Shown here: positions 36,021-51,000 of the stretch, in pieces
How positions within the stretch are numbered: position 1 is the first letter of the stretch
Layout of the letters: each line of letters starts with the position of its first letter
Assembly: GCA_900660155.1 (NCBI GenBank)
Contig: CABFPE010000124.1
Span: 775,200-839,199, forward strand
Reading direction: 5' to 3'
DNA: 64,000 nucleotides
Origin: Hofstenia miamia
Lineage: Eukaryota; Xenacoelomorpha; Acoela; Hofsteniidae
The notes under the pieces: generated by a model
The model's input: the letters and a program-made list of their open reading frames with translations, nothing else
Database searches by the model: none
Told to the model about the DNA's origin: nothing
Program-made: the position numbers and the translations under genes

Positions 36021-39000
36021 TTAAAATTAGTCGATTTTGCGTCGGTATTTTAGACCATTCCGATGTCGTTTCGATGTGTTTATTGGGACATTATGATTGG
36101 CTTTACAAGATTATTATTTAAACAAGTTTTTGCTCTAACCTGGGTATAAGGCACGTAATTATTTCGCAAACGTGGTGAATGACTTTGAGGTGGAAGTGCA
36201 AATTCATTGGGATTCTAAAACAAGATAGACATTGCAGGGTAATGCTATTAAATAACTACAGATAATGTTAATATTTAAAAATAATACAGTAATGAACTGG
36301 AAGAACTCATGGAAGTTAAAAAACAAAACACGTGCAACACTATAGGATATATGTTCTAAGTATAAGAATAGAACTCGCACCTTTTTATTAGGCACTTGAT
36401 AACTAGTTAAAGGCGGTTGTGACTGAGAGACTGGCTTAGATATGATTTCTTTCGGTTCCTAAAATAATTATCATATTTAAAATTCATTTATATATATATA
36501 TATATATATATATCTATATATTCAATATTTCTTAGAATGTGAGGAATTATTATGTTGTTCTGCAAAAGTGATCTATCACATTTTGTTTGAATCGCACGTC
36601 TAACCACCCAAGGTAATTAGCGATGTGACGATCACGAAGAAATTGTGTGGGTTCGATTTCTTTGTGATCATCACGTCGCTAATTATCTCGGGTGGTTAGA
36701 CATGCAATTCTTTCAAATGTGATAGATCACTTTTGAAACAATCACTAGTCTAACCGTGGCCTTAGAACAGTGGTTAACGCAACAAGCCGAATTAGTTAAA
36801 GATAAACAACTTCATTGAATTCCTTCATGATTTTTTAAATGAACATAACTTATTTAGAGACATGTGGTATGAAGTCCAAAATATTATTCGAATAAATTTT
36901 TCACATTATGATTTTGAACGAGAAGGACAACGGGCGACAATTTGATCTCGAGGGGTCATGGCCCTTCTAACCTGCCCGTTTGTATCCCATTGGAAGAACA
37001 AAGGTACAAATATATACTAGACAAATTTAGCCTAAAAGATAAAGTAACCGAATATTTTAAAACTTAAAAGATAGCCTTTTGTCATATAAATTGAAATCTA
37101 CAATGGTAGAGCTTCATAATAAAATTAATAAACAATGATTATATTGACAATATTACCACAGGTTTTTGATGTGGTTGTTTCAAATTTGTAACAGGCATGT
37201 CGACATGGGCATAGACTGGCTCCTCAGTTTGCAGTTTTTCGACTTTCGGCTCCTAAGATACTTCTGTTGTAAGTGTGAAATTTGGTCGTTTTAAATAATG
37301 AATTAGGAACGGAAACTCACCTGAGGTGGCAAAACTGGTGGTTCAGGACGATACTAAAATTATACATACTTTACAAACTCACATTTATATAAAAATAAAA
37401 TCGAAACAGTTTCAATAGCCCAACACGGCGGTATCTTTTAGTGATATGATACCATAATGATTAGTGAAAAAATTCCGATCTAAAATGTAAAAAATCCAAA
37501 TTTATAATATAAAACATATTTTATCAATTTTTGAGTTAATCATTTTAAGTAAAGTTTGATTTGATTTTTTAGCATGGTCACAATATATATATTTATACCA
37601 CTGCTTGCTATTAAAAATTAATTCATTTTTTAAACTACAGTTTTAAAAATAACTATTGCAAACGCACATCACATCTATTTTCGATCACTGAATGAGATTA
37701 AATTCGCTTTCACTAAGAGTTGAAGAAATTTTTGAAAACGTCTAAGAGACAATATTTTAAGTACAATGGGTGAACAACCTTTATCTGTTGTATATAGTAT
37801 TCGTGCTTAAGATATTTATACTGCTTTTACATTAAACTTCATATACTTTNGTACTAGAGTAGTTAGACTTGATGTTAGTAATATCAGTTTGTGATGATTT
37901 GAATGATCTGTTATCCTGCAATTTTGTAGGCTCTGGTTCGTTTGTGGGACTAAAGCTACTTGTCGAAGGTGGGCTTGGAAAACTAAGCTGAGGTGGGCCT
38001 CGTGGCGATATTGGTAACTGCTGAGGAATATATTTCACTTGCTTATATGNCCTTTATCTGTTGTATATAGTATTCGTGCTTAAGATATTTATACTGCTTT
38101 TACATTAAACTTCATATACTTTTACCTAAAAATCCTGACACTAGTGAAAAGTTATAATGTATTTTGTATTAATTGTCAATTCGAAAATTTATTTTAAATA
38201 AATCGTAAATATTCTTATTATTACTCATTTGTACATACTTCCGTAACGAAATAAATAAACACGAGAAGTATAGAATCACATTTTCACGTCCACATTTTTT
38301 AAAAAAATATTGAATTTTAAATTTGAAATTTTGTAATAATTTGCAGTATTCAACTTATAGCGTGATAGACGATGGCGATGAAAATATTACACGCAAGCAT
38401 CTAAAGGAGTCTAAAACAATACAATTTATATATCAATGAATTCCATTGCACCGTTTATAATCGTTTTTAAAAAAATTTTAAATATGACGTAAATCAACGG
38501 TATCAATTAATCAACCGAATCAAAACTATAATTTAGCTAAGAAGAATCTCAATTTTTTTAAAAGAAATTAGAAGTTGTATCTTTAAAACATATGTAAATC
38601 GAAAATCCTGAGTAACCTCAAATGAGAACAAAACCCGTGCAGATAACAATTATAGACAAACTCAGTTACACATAAAACAACGCACACTCGGGTGACGGTT
38701 TATGGGATATGCCACTGGAACATTCTCATATGAATAGTAATCATGCTGAGAAGATCGACTTTCTGTGATGAGCTCACGTGTAACTTCTGATTTTCTAAAA
38801 ATAAAATGTATAGCAGCATTACAACCAGTTATACTTTTAAATTGTTTAATCGAATTCATTTACTAAGAGCAAAAAGAATCCACTATTTTTATATATTATT
38901 TGCAAAGGACTCCTAAATTTAATATTTAAATGGATGGACGGACGGACGGATGGATACATTTGAAAAATTACTAATTGAACTTGATTATAACGCTTGGACG

Positions 39001-42000
39001 TTTGATATTTATAGTATAAGACACCGATACTTAACAATAAATAAAATGCAAGACTACCGTGTACTAGAGTAGTTAGACTTGATGTTAGTAATATCAGTTT
39101 GTGATGATTTGAATGATCTGTTATCCTGCAATTTTGTAGGCTCTGGTTCGTTTGTGGGACTAAAGCTACTTGTCGAAGGTGGGCTTGGAAAACTAAGCTG
39201 AGGTGGGCCTCGTGGCGATATTGGTAACTGCTGAGGAATATATTTCACTTGCTTATATGAGTCTACTTGATCTTGGAATGAATTTGAAGCGTGATGTATA
39301 ATGGAAGAAGCAGGAGTGCTTCTTTCTCTCATTAAATAGCGTGAACTATTTGATTTATCTGAAAACTCTTCCTTCACCTAAACAAATGTTTTGAGTTGAA
39401 AAATTTAAAATAAGTGCCATACTACAATCATAATAGAAATATATGCAATATATGCCCTTCTCCAAACTCAAACAAAACTTTCGGTAGATTGAATTCAACT
39501 ACATCATGACTCCACATTCAGCCAGACTGTTGCCTTTCGAGGCTCTAATAGAGTTTTGGGTATTCCCAAGGTCAGCAGCAGAATCTGGCTAAACGCATCA
39601 ATTCAATGTTGAAGGCAATACCTATTTCTGAGAACCGTGAAGCCTTGCAAGCATGAATGGGTTGACAACAAATAAAACTATTTAAAACAGGGGCTCTCAT
39701 TGGGGTAAAGTTCCCCCCGGAGTGAACTTTGGGTAAGGAGTGAACTATAACTTTGAAAAAGATCTACTGAAGATGCCCTGGCTCGAATATGGTAAATCTA
39801 TGGCAACAACCTCCAGGAGCGATTGAAATTTTTGAAATTTTGGTCAAGCAAAACAAGAACCCCTGATATGAAGCACATAAACATATATTTCCTTAAACAT
39901 TTTTGTTGTAAAAAACTTTTATCAGTTGCCAAACTTTTTGAATGTCTAGTACTTTATTGGTCAATGCAAAAAAGATAGATTAACTCCTGTTCGTACCTCA
40001 GTATAAATACTAGGTTTTTAAAAATATTGCAAAAGAAAAAAATCAGAAACATAATGGCGATTTGATAGATATAGATATAAAAATAATGTGCTTCCGGCTT
40101 TTAGAACAGCACAAAATATAGTGTTGTACCGACTATCAAAATACAAACTTTGAGTAGGAAACTTTCTCTTATCATAAAATGTTTGCTGACCACATTTGGA
40201 GTTCATAGATTGAGCCAACTGGAAACCATCATCTGCACGTTTTCATTGATTTAAAAGCCAATAAATGTGTATGTAAATTATGAAAATAAAAAGCTGGAGT
40301 AAACCAAATACTAAGCATGCAAACGATATTTCATTCGTTGCTTTCTAAGCATAGTGTTCTGAAGGACTTTTCGACTAATAAATGGAAAAATCTTGTTAAT
40401 TTAGATGGTTTTGGTACCAATAATTGGATAACTGTTTTCCTTCATTGCATATGTGAAATGACTAATAATTTAGTAGAATAGGATAACAGTATGTGTTTAC
40501 TTTAGTCTATTTATGCAGCGTCAATTCAATAGCAAACACTTTATTCACTTATGATTGGCTTTCAGCTAACACCGAATCAACTTGTTTACCAAATGACAAG
40601 CTTATCTTAACATTCCCTACTAGTATTGTAGTTGTTATTTATCGGATTCCATCTTAAGTAATATAGTTGCATGACTGGTTTAAGTCTGAAAAATAATTAT
40701 TAGAAAATATGCTCGGATTCAGAGACAGCGCAAAAGAAAACGGGAATATAATTTGAGAAGATGATGTTGCTTTTATCACATCCCTTGCTCTATTGGCATT
40801 AGGATTAAACTGGTTTAAATCATGTCAGGTTTGTTACCGAAACAGGTCAGATCTACAGTGCGAGTGAATTCATCTCAACTACTGAACCAGTACATTTCAA
40901 GGATAATACTTCTCAAATGTATGTGTTGGTTTATAAAATACTACTTATACTATAAAGTCAAGTCAAATGGCACAATTTAAAATTTCAATGCGAAAAATTC
41001 CCTTTACACTAGCAATATAGAGTAAGTAAGTTATTGATGTAGAATTGAATTAAATTTAATTAATGGCATTTAATTTAATGTACTATATGTTTGCATGACA
41101 TGAATGAACACTGTAGGACCAGTATCTCCAGTCCACATAGATCTGCATGACTTTTGAAAATATAAATAGTTTGTTATTTTCACGGATTTGCTTAGTACTT
41201 CCTGCTGGTAGTGTTCCAAGTGAATGCACGTTCTCAACAGCTGGTGGACTAATGAAATGGCGACCTTCCCTCGATCACGAAAATGTTGAATAAAAACCGC
41301 ATGTTGTTGAGAAATTGATACCCTTATGTAGCACATGAATTGATTACAATAATACAAACAGTTACATTTTGTTGGTTTAATGATTTTCGAGAAAAACTTG
41401 ACGAAAGTGCCACAAAATTGGCTAGATCTCTATCATAAATTCAATTAAAAAATCTCACGGTGAAAGAATATTTTCTAGTTATTGTAATTCGTTAGTGTGA
41501 TAAATTATTATTCTAACATATCGTTTGTTTGATGTCAGTCCTGCGAGTGGGTAATATTTTTCTGACTCAACTGCAATGATATTTGTGGAATTGCGATTGG
41601 CTATGTTATGACTATACGACTATATGTAGTAGAAAGATTGATGTTTTCCGCAACAAATGACAATTATTTAAAAGTACTCATTCAGTAGCATATAAATACA
41701 AATTATGTATGGAATAACTCAAATTTAGGCTTTCCTATCATTTGCATGTAATCTATTTGGTCAAATATAATTCTAATATTGAGTTATAACTATCATTTCA
41801 GACGAAGCAAAATCATGTCACAAATGAATAACACTAATATATTCCACAGTACAAAATGTTAAAATCTATCGATTTTCATGGTCTAAATGATAACGAATAT
41901 CACTCTCTTGAATAAATCCGCAATACAGTCACCCATCATGTTTCCATTGTATAAACCCTGGTAATCTTAAGAAAATGTTCATCTTGTTCTTTGGTTGTTG

Positions 42001-45000
42001 AACCAAAATTATCTTTGAAGTGTTCAAGGTGAACGTACAGAATATTCACTTTGAAGTACACTATTAATTCCATGCTACAGATGCTTTTTCAATGCAAAAG
42101 TCAACGTAGTTGTTTTGCTATATGACTCCCAAAAACCCTTTTACAACAGCTACGAAACTTCAAGCTGATCAAGAGATTGACAAATACACCAGTTTAATCT
42201 TAGCTACAGACAAAGTCGGAAACAGTTCCTGAAGATATTTGAAAGCTGATGAATTCGTGCCAAGAGCTCAAACAAATTGTATTATTAGACCCAGTGTGAA
42301 ATGCAGTGGTGAAAACAGAACTTTCTAAGGACTCATCTGTGGCTTCATTTTCACAATATTTTGTTTGATTGTGAACTTCAAGATTGAGTTGAGTTTCACC
42401 TAGAGTTAGGCTAGGCAGTGTCTTTGCTTTCTCAAAGATAACGATAGCAATTAAACCTCATGAAGCCTGCCTGGATATCCATAAGAAAGACTACCATTTT
42501 GAAATCTCCAGTGATCTCCCATCCAAACTCAATGCATTGCAGTACATCTAGCAAAACCTTTGCATTTCATACGCTTCCATAAAGTGAAGTGTGTAAAAGT
42601 CCTGCTTTGAGGTTTTTGAATGAGCTGTCAGCAAACCGACTCCACTCATTTAGGTTGCAGTAGATTCCCATTGCTAAGAAAGGACCAAATACATAATGAC
42701 AGTAACAAAGTCCGATTGCTGTTTGAAGAAGAAGTAGGTTATCATGGTATTGGTGGATGAGGTCACAGATTGTAAGTAAAGATAATGTTTTGCAAAGACT
42801 TTACTCTGAATCAGCTTAACAGATGGGTCTAACTTTCAAACTCTTGGCCATGAGGTCGAGTCCCATGTCAGTTATTAAAAAGAAAAGATCAAAAGATAGT
42901 CCTTAGTATGCACAAAAAGAATTTTTTCGAAATATGTGAACTATTTTGCACGAATAAGACTATAAAATTCAGATCATAACGAAAAAATTTAGGGGACAAT
43001 TATGTATGCCTATCTATATTAAACATAATTTATTACTATTGTAAATCAACATTCAATCACTAAGCATATACAAAACCTAGTAGTATATATATGACATATT
43101 TGGTAAAAAATCAATAAAACTATCTTCTGATTACAAAAATAAAGCTTCAAAGAAAAATGTATATTCAAATCAAAAGAAAATTTTTTTCTTTAATCAGTGT
43201 AATTAATGCTTATCGTGACTGTTTTTACACGTGGTGATGAAAATAGTTGAAGATAGAAGATAGTGTTACAAATAACTTGCTAAATTGATCGCAACTTCTT
43301 ATTGTCAATAACTAATATGCAAGGAAAAGCAACGACTAGATGTTTGTATCTAATAATGTTGTGGGTGCCTAAATCTTATTCAGGAATACAAAGCAAAAGG
43401 AATCTAAATATATTAGTAATTTTTCTTTGAAATGATTATTGAAAATTTTTAATATAATTCTAGAAAGTTAAATCTTTTCAAATGACTAGAAATAGAAATA
43501 CATACTTTTACTGTTTCCATCGATTTCGAAAGTTCCTGCATATCTTGAAACTTTAGAGGCTCATAATATGGATTACTGACACTACGCTTCTCTTCAAACA
43601 ATGAAGGTTCACTAGCAAGGCTGGTCAAAGACCGATGCAAGGGAGTGCGTGATAACGGCTTCTCCAGTTTAAATTGCTCCAATTTTGAAAAATCAGTAGA
43701 AGCTTTCCTAGATTCCAATGGATCCGGTTTGGCCTGCCGCCGCTCTTCATGAATCACACTTTCCGCGATACTAGTCTGAGACTTGGAAAGATGTCTTGAC
43801 AAAGAAGTCTGACTTCCTAAGCTCTTGACATCTATTGAAGAGGCCTGGAGAGAGCGATTTCCGAATGAATCTACTCGAGAGTGATTCCAACTCAGATTCT
43901 CGTATTGATTTGTTGTCTCGACAATGTATTCGGATTCATGGAGAGACGAACTTTCAGAAAATCGTGAACTCCTAAACAAATGCAGATTTTTTAAAAATAT
44001 ATAGAAGGAGCTTGACTCTAAAACCAACTTGTGCTGAAAAGAAAATTATTGCTGAATAAATTTATTGAAAATTCCAATTGATTTGAAGATTTATAAGAGA
44101 AAATGGTTGACTGTGAACTTGTAGATTAATGTATCTAATCAATATTAAGAAGTTTTCGTAAATGGCGTTTGAAACGCATCGATCCAAACTTAAATGGGAA
44201 AGCATATTATTGCCACAAAAAATGAAACACTGCATAGCTATTAAGCAGCAGGTCACAATATACTTATAACCCATTTGCATGCGTTTGATATTTTTTGTGA
44301 GCTCATTAGATGATAATAATGAATGCAATCTCGCATGATAAAGCGCAGTCGTGAAAATCATCTCAATTGATTTTTATTGACAAAAATTCAATCAAAATAC
44401 TCACTTATAAGTTTTAACAATTAATTCTCCCGAAGTAACTGCTCTGTTTCCAAGGGAATCTTCAGCGATACATCTGTAAACACCGGCATTGAAAAGTCGT
44501 ACGGTGCGAAATGACAGAGTGCAACATTTACCATTCTAAAGATATTTTGAATCATTAACCACAATATTACATCGATTAGAAATTGTAATTTTAAATAACA
44601 TGTGAACATAAAACCAGTTGAAAGACAATAACATTTGTTTGCAAAATTCACTAACATCGGATGAGGTCATCAAATACTTCATGTGTCAGTTTGGTAAAAA
44701 GTTACTGTACTGCTGCCACGGATGCCCAAAGTTCAATAATTTTTGAAAAATTTATAGTCCAAAGAATCTTTCAAATTCAATGCTCTCACCACTTAATTGT
44801 AATTCAAGAAGTAAATATAAACAGCCGCAAATGGGAACTAAACTTTTCAAAAATATGCTCATTAATAGATGCATTTTTGAACACTAACTTTATAAAAACT
44901 CTCTCTCTCATCCTGCTTCAAAGTACATGCAAATTTCCCATCTTCAAATGTATATTAAAATAAATGTGTACAGTAAATTACGAGGCATTAGCAAGCGCAA

Positions 45001-48000
45001 AATATTTCGTCAATTTTGGTTACTGTTATTACATGAAAATAGAAAACATGCAACCAAAGCGTATAGGTAAATTTTAGTCATGACTTCAACAAGGAGTTTG
45101 TTGATATATTGTAAATGTCACTATACAAGAAATTAAGAAATTACATTAGATATATTAATATTGTTCGATGGCACAATAACGGTTTCATCCTTAGTCCAAT
45201 GCACTTTAGTGGATGGTGATTGTTGCATAGTACACTCGAGAATAGCTGATTCGCCCTCATTAACTATCATTCCTCGAAGATGATCCACAACACGCAAAGT
45301 AGGGGGAAACTCACCTAAAACAAGGTAATATTGGAAAGTCAAACAAAATTTGAAAAACATTAGTATACTTTAAAAACTGAAGCATCATAGTCGAAATTTG
45401 CTTAGGTAGGACATACATGTACCACCAAGGCCCAAAGTGTTAACAGGGTAAATGAAATAAAAGCGTAAATTCAACAACAGAAAAACTCAAATGAGCCCTC
45501 CCCAAAGAAAGAGATATTGGAATTGTACCGTAATTTGATTATTAGAAGCATCGCTTCAAATGACACTATTGAATTCCTCGAATAAAAATTAAAGGGATTA
45601 TAATTACTATTGATAATTCCACTTCGTAGTTGAATAAAAGTTTCAGATGAAATGTGTCCATAAGCATTTGAGGCTTCGCAGTGATATTTGCCAACATCCA
45701 TTATTCCAAATTCGTTGATAACCAATTGAAATTCAGTATTCTCCTAAAGCAAAGCAAAAGTCACCAACTTAAAAACTGTCTGAATTTGGGACTAGTTGAA
45801 AATGGGATGAATTATAGGTGTCCACGCTTAATAACTGTTAGCGAAAGACTTTCTTTAAAGTTGTCACATTATCAAATGCTTTGGTTTAAATAACTTTATA
45901 AAAAGTACTAGAAAATAAACTGTAAAACCAATATTTACTCGAGAGTATTTAAAAGAATGACATCCATAACGAATTGGAATTCAATAAAAATATATTAGAA
46001 ACAAGATTATCTTTTTTGTAGTTTCCATTGTTCAATTGTTTGTCATCCGTATGCAAGGAATTGCAAAATAAATTAACTTCCAAAGCACAATGCATTTGTT
46101 CTCCTCTAATTACATGAATGTTGATATTAATTTTTACATGGTATCAGGTATTGTTCAAATTAACCAAAAATGTTGATGCATACCAACCTGGGAGATGGTG
46201 TATTTAGACGAGGGCTTTATAATCATGTTCTCTTTGAACCATTTTACAGTAGGAAGCGGATGGCATACAAATCTACAAGTTAATTGGACACTTTGTCCAA
46301 GTAAGACATCTCTAGTTTCTAACCCTTTTTCTACTTTGGGCATTCCTTCATCTAAAAAATAATACAATGACTGCTAAAAAAATTCCTGCAATTTACTGAA
46401 AATGAATGACAACGCATTTATCAACAATAGCGAAATTCGTTGAATAAAATGTTATTAGATCCTAATTTTAACATAGAAAAGCGTGAAATACCATTTTTAT
46501 GTGGGAGTACAGCGTCTACTGTCAAAATTGCAGAATTAAGAGCTTTTCCAAACGCGTTTTCTGCCTTGATAGCATAGCAGCCAGCATCACTGTACTTAAC
46601 ATTATCCAAAATCAGGCTATACAAATCTCCATCCTAAACGTAAGCAAGCATGATTTCCTATGAACAGGAAACAGATAAGTTTGGTTGCAGCACCAAAATA
46701 GATGGAATTAATTCACAGATTCAGTATTTACTATAAGTCATAAATATTCACAAAATCATTGAGGTCTGTTATATCTGAAAACCGAATATTGGACTAGAAA
46801 TTGTACTATTTTTCAGCTTAAGCTGTCTTCTGTCCTTTTAAGAGGACAACCCGTTTTTCAACATTTTCAAATAATTTGGAAATCGTGAGATATTAACATC
46901 TATTAATGAACGTTTGCACTGAAGTGTATTAAAGGCGGTTCTAGGAAATTTCGAACGGGGCGGTTCAAAGTGTAATGATTTATGAGGTTTTCCAAAATTT
47001 TGAGGTAAATATTTATAGACATGAAAGCTTGCTTTTGAAAATTTTTTTTATCACAATATTCCCATAAAAACATCGCAATTTCATATAGTGCTTAGATAGT
47101 TTTTGAAAAGGGGAGGCGGTGGCGGCCGTCACACCCCTAAAACCGCGCTTACTTTATTGCTGTGTACGTGAAAAAGATTCAAATTTTCTCCACGCGTAAT
47201 TTTCAGGTAATCAGGAGATGAAAAGCCTGAGAGAAACAATTATCCTCGACATACAGGGTGTCCCAGAAGAAGTCTAAGGGTTTTAATTGGCTCTCATTTT
47301 GGAACGGTGTTAATAATTTCCACAAAATGTTCCTAAAATAATCTATTGAATACGCCATTTTGCTTGCAATTTGAATTTTTGAAATCGATGAACTAATACT
47401 GTCGCTATGACCTTTCAAAGCAAAGGCACATTAAAAAATAAAAAAAAATTAAAATAATACTAAAACTTTTATAAAACAGTATCAAAGTTACAAACAGCTG
47501 AAAATAGCAAAAAAAAATGTTTGAGTCACTATTCAATGTGTTTTCCTTGGTTCTAGAGGCAAAGTTGAACACGATGTTCAAAGTCGGCAATTGCACTCAA
47601 ACGCTGTGCCTCAGTTATTGCTTGAAAGTCAGCGCGAATTTTCTTCTTGAGATAATGGATGTTCTCTGGTTGTGTTTGATAAACGAGGTACTTCATCAAA
47701 GTCAGATCAATACAGCGCACGTGCGCAAGTGTAATAGCAAGCAAAATCAACAGAAAGTGCTCAAAAACATACCTTTACTTTGAAAGGTCATAGCAACAGT
47801 ATTATTTTGATCGATTTAAAAAATGCAAATTGCAAACAAAATGGCATATTCAATAGATTAGCAAAGTTTTGGGCAAATTATCAATACCGTCCAAAAATGA
47901 GAGCCCATTAAAACCCTTAGACTACTTCTGGGACACCCTGTACTTATTATGTAGAGAAACCATTCAAGCGCAGTCCAAGATAGTGGCGCAAATGCGCACC

Positions 48001-51000
48001 TCGCTGGGTCTATTCGTGGTGATATAATTATTGATAATGCTTCACACTGAGTTTCAATAGATTGCAGTTGAACAGATTATTTGCGTTCTCAGTAAATTAC
48101 TTGTTAAAATGTTATTGTAGTCGGTCAATTTATAGTTAAAATATGATATTTACTAAAAATTTAGGTTTCAACTGCATAGCCACCATTAAAAGTAATTTTA
48201 TTTGTAAATATGAAAATCTATGCATAACTCTTTTGCAAAATATTTACTAAAACACTTACTTCTTTTAGAGTAAGATTGCTTGACGATTTTAATGGCTGAT
48301 CGTCTTTAGTCCAAACGATGTGCGGCTTGGGATTGCCAATAATACGAACAGGCAGAACTACCGACTTTCCTTCATCCGCAACCTGTCGCTTTAACTGCTC
48401 AACCACAAATGGAGGTTCTGAATGATGATCTGAAGAAGGGTCATCAGCCTCAGCTGCTAAAACATTTTACGCCTAGCATTATTTCAAAATCGATCCTAGC
48501 AAACTTCTTTAGCAGATGGGGGTTAATTCTACATGAACAGAATGCAAACACAAACTTTTCTCACAAATATAGCACTAAATATCCCATTAAAGTCCATATT
48601 TCCTTTTTATGAATGTAATCTATACCTTCTAAATGTATTCAGCAAAAATTCTGTTAAACTAATGTGGAGAAAATGATTGCTGTAAAATTGCTAAGGATTT
48701 CCGCATGAGTTATATCCGGCTAAGAGCCAAAACGAATGAAATTAAGTTAACTAGAACTCGTAGTAATTAAGTAGATCGCCAAATGGAATAATTTATTGAA
48801 TATCCATTTTAATCAGTTTTTTAAAGTTAATAAATTTTCAATCCAAAAGTAGAAAAATTCTTATAGAGTTGTGCTCTAACCTGGAAAAACCTTAAGTTCA
48901 GCGGACGTAACAGTTCGTCCCAAATGATTGTTGGCTTCACATGAATACATTCCTTCGTCCAAGCACGTCACATCTTGTATGATCAATATGTAAGCATTCC
49001 CATCCTAAATTCCACAGATTACCATCAAAACATTGCAATTAGTAATGCTAATGAAAATCCTATAAAACAATTTATCATCTTCATTCCTCAATATATCTAA
49101 TAACTTCAATTCAACTTCATAAATACTGACCTGATCAAACTTATATCGCTCAGATTCAATTATTTTGTCATTATCGCGATACCACGTAACTTCGGGTGGA
49201 GGATTCGCGGTGACGACTGTGCGAAATTCAATTTCATCATTTGCAACAACAGTCTGCTTTGGCAAACGTTGAATTGTTTGAGGAGCTTGATCTAAAATAT
49301 ATAACAAATTAATTTAAGGCACGCTTACATAAGCTATCCACATTTACGAAGGAATAACTGAATTTCAGTTGCGTCAACATGATCAATTTCCCCTTACAAC
49401 TTTTTCGTGCTCTCTACTATAATTTTATTCTGCAATGTTGCTTGCAATCATCTTTTTTGAATGGGTAGTTACAGCGAGCAAAACCATTAGCAAATTTTGA
49501 CCTCACCAGCCTTTCTGCAATCAGAATTCTTATTGAAATACAAAATCCATACGTGATTCCTAATTTGCGTTCTATGATATGTTATCGATCTTATCTTTAC
49601 ACCATAGGCTTTTCCCTACATAAGTGGAAGTCAAAGTTATTGTGAAAACAGCCTTTAAGCATTATATATTTAATCTACTCTTTATCTGAATTTGCTAAAA
49701 ACTGAATAACCCCTTAAATGAAAAACGGTAAATAGAATTGATCTACAAAATTACTTAAGGTATTGGCTACATCAGGCTGATTTAGCTGGTATCCAGGAGT
49801 GCTATATTTTGCAATTCTAGAAACACAAATTTGATTGTGTTCTTTGAAGTTTGGATCTGTAATTACTGTAATTGTGGTATAATAAACCCGCTCAATTAAA
49901 TTGTTTGGATAAAATCCGTCAATTGGAATTTTATTAGAGTAACTCACTCATAAAAAAATGCTCTAAGTGGACAATAACGCCATCACGGGTCCAAGGTCCA
50001 AATATATATTTTCCATTTCGGCAAAATGAGGCACGTTAAATTTTAGTCACATGTCTAAGGGCTTTCAGCTAAACATCATTTAATATTGGAAACTGCACAA
50101 AGTTTGGAGAGTGGGAAAATTCCTCTACACATATAGGGTTAAAGGACTTTTAAAAATGAAAGAAGTCGATGAGGATATTCCATGGGCACAGTGAAACGCT
50201 ACACTGAATTAAATTGTATAATGTGTACGTATTAAAACATAAATTAAGAGCTAATATTAATAACTGACACTAGTGACAAAATTGTTTGCACCTGTTAACT
50301 GCGCTAATGCTCCATTCACATTCGAATCAAGCATATGGACGAAGAAGGAAAATACGCAATTACATCACCGCTGTATTGAAATCAAAAGAGTATCATAGAA
50401 ATGAGCAAACAGTTCGAAACAATCGATTAATCTACAGTACTTGCTACAGAAATTACAAAGCATAAATCAACTTTTCCAACATTCATTTAACTAAATTTTT
50501 ATGCTCTGAGATTAATCATTGAAGAAACTTGTGACATTAAGCGATTTATATACAAACTATGACGAAATGTACTCACTGTGAGTATATATGAAATAACAGC
50601 ATATACCATGGAATTTAGGAAAACGAAACAACATTTTTGCTGCCATTAAATTTTCACATTCCTTGATCAAAATTGAAAAAATGCCGGTCTGTTATTGAAC
50701 ATTTTCTTAAAAACTGAAAAACTGATCCATTTTGGCAACTTTTCCTACTTAATGCAAAACAAGAATGTGAACCATGTAATACACTTTTGATAAAAATTAT
50801 TTTTGTTAAAAATAAACGAACATAAACAATACATACATTCAACTTCAGGCGAACTGTTGAGAGTTGTCATGTTTCGAACATTGATGTCTCCATCAACTAA
50901 ATAAAAAATTCAAAGCATACAAAATAGGGCGAATAAAACCATTACATTGATCAGAAGCTACAAACAGATTCAGAAAAGTGGACGTCTGGCCGAAAGCATT

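Noticed and set aside
36563-36735. Hairpin considered as a CRISPR-like or tRNA/ncRNA gene
   Set aside because: Single inverted pair with no spaced repeats, no tRNA A/B boxes; foldback element explains it.
44661-44963. 100-codon plus-strand frame in an Ig-region intron
   Set aside because: No motif, ordinary intron composition, flanked by coding exons of the opposite strand with good splice sites.
47517-47783. 88-codon plus-strand frame
   Set aside because: It is the antisense shadow of the transposase C-terminus in the mariner derivative at 47254-47940.
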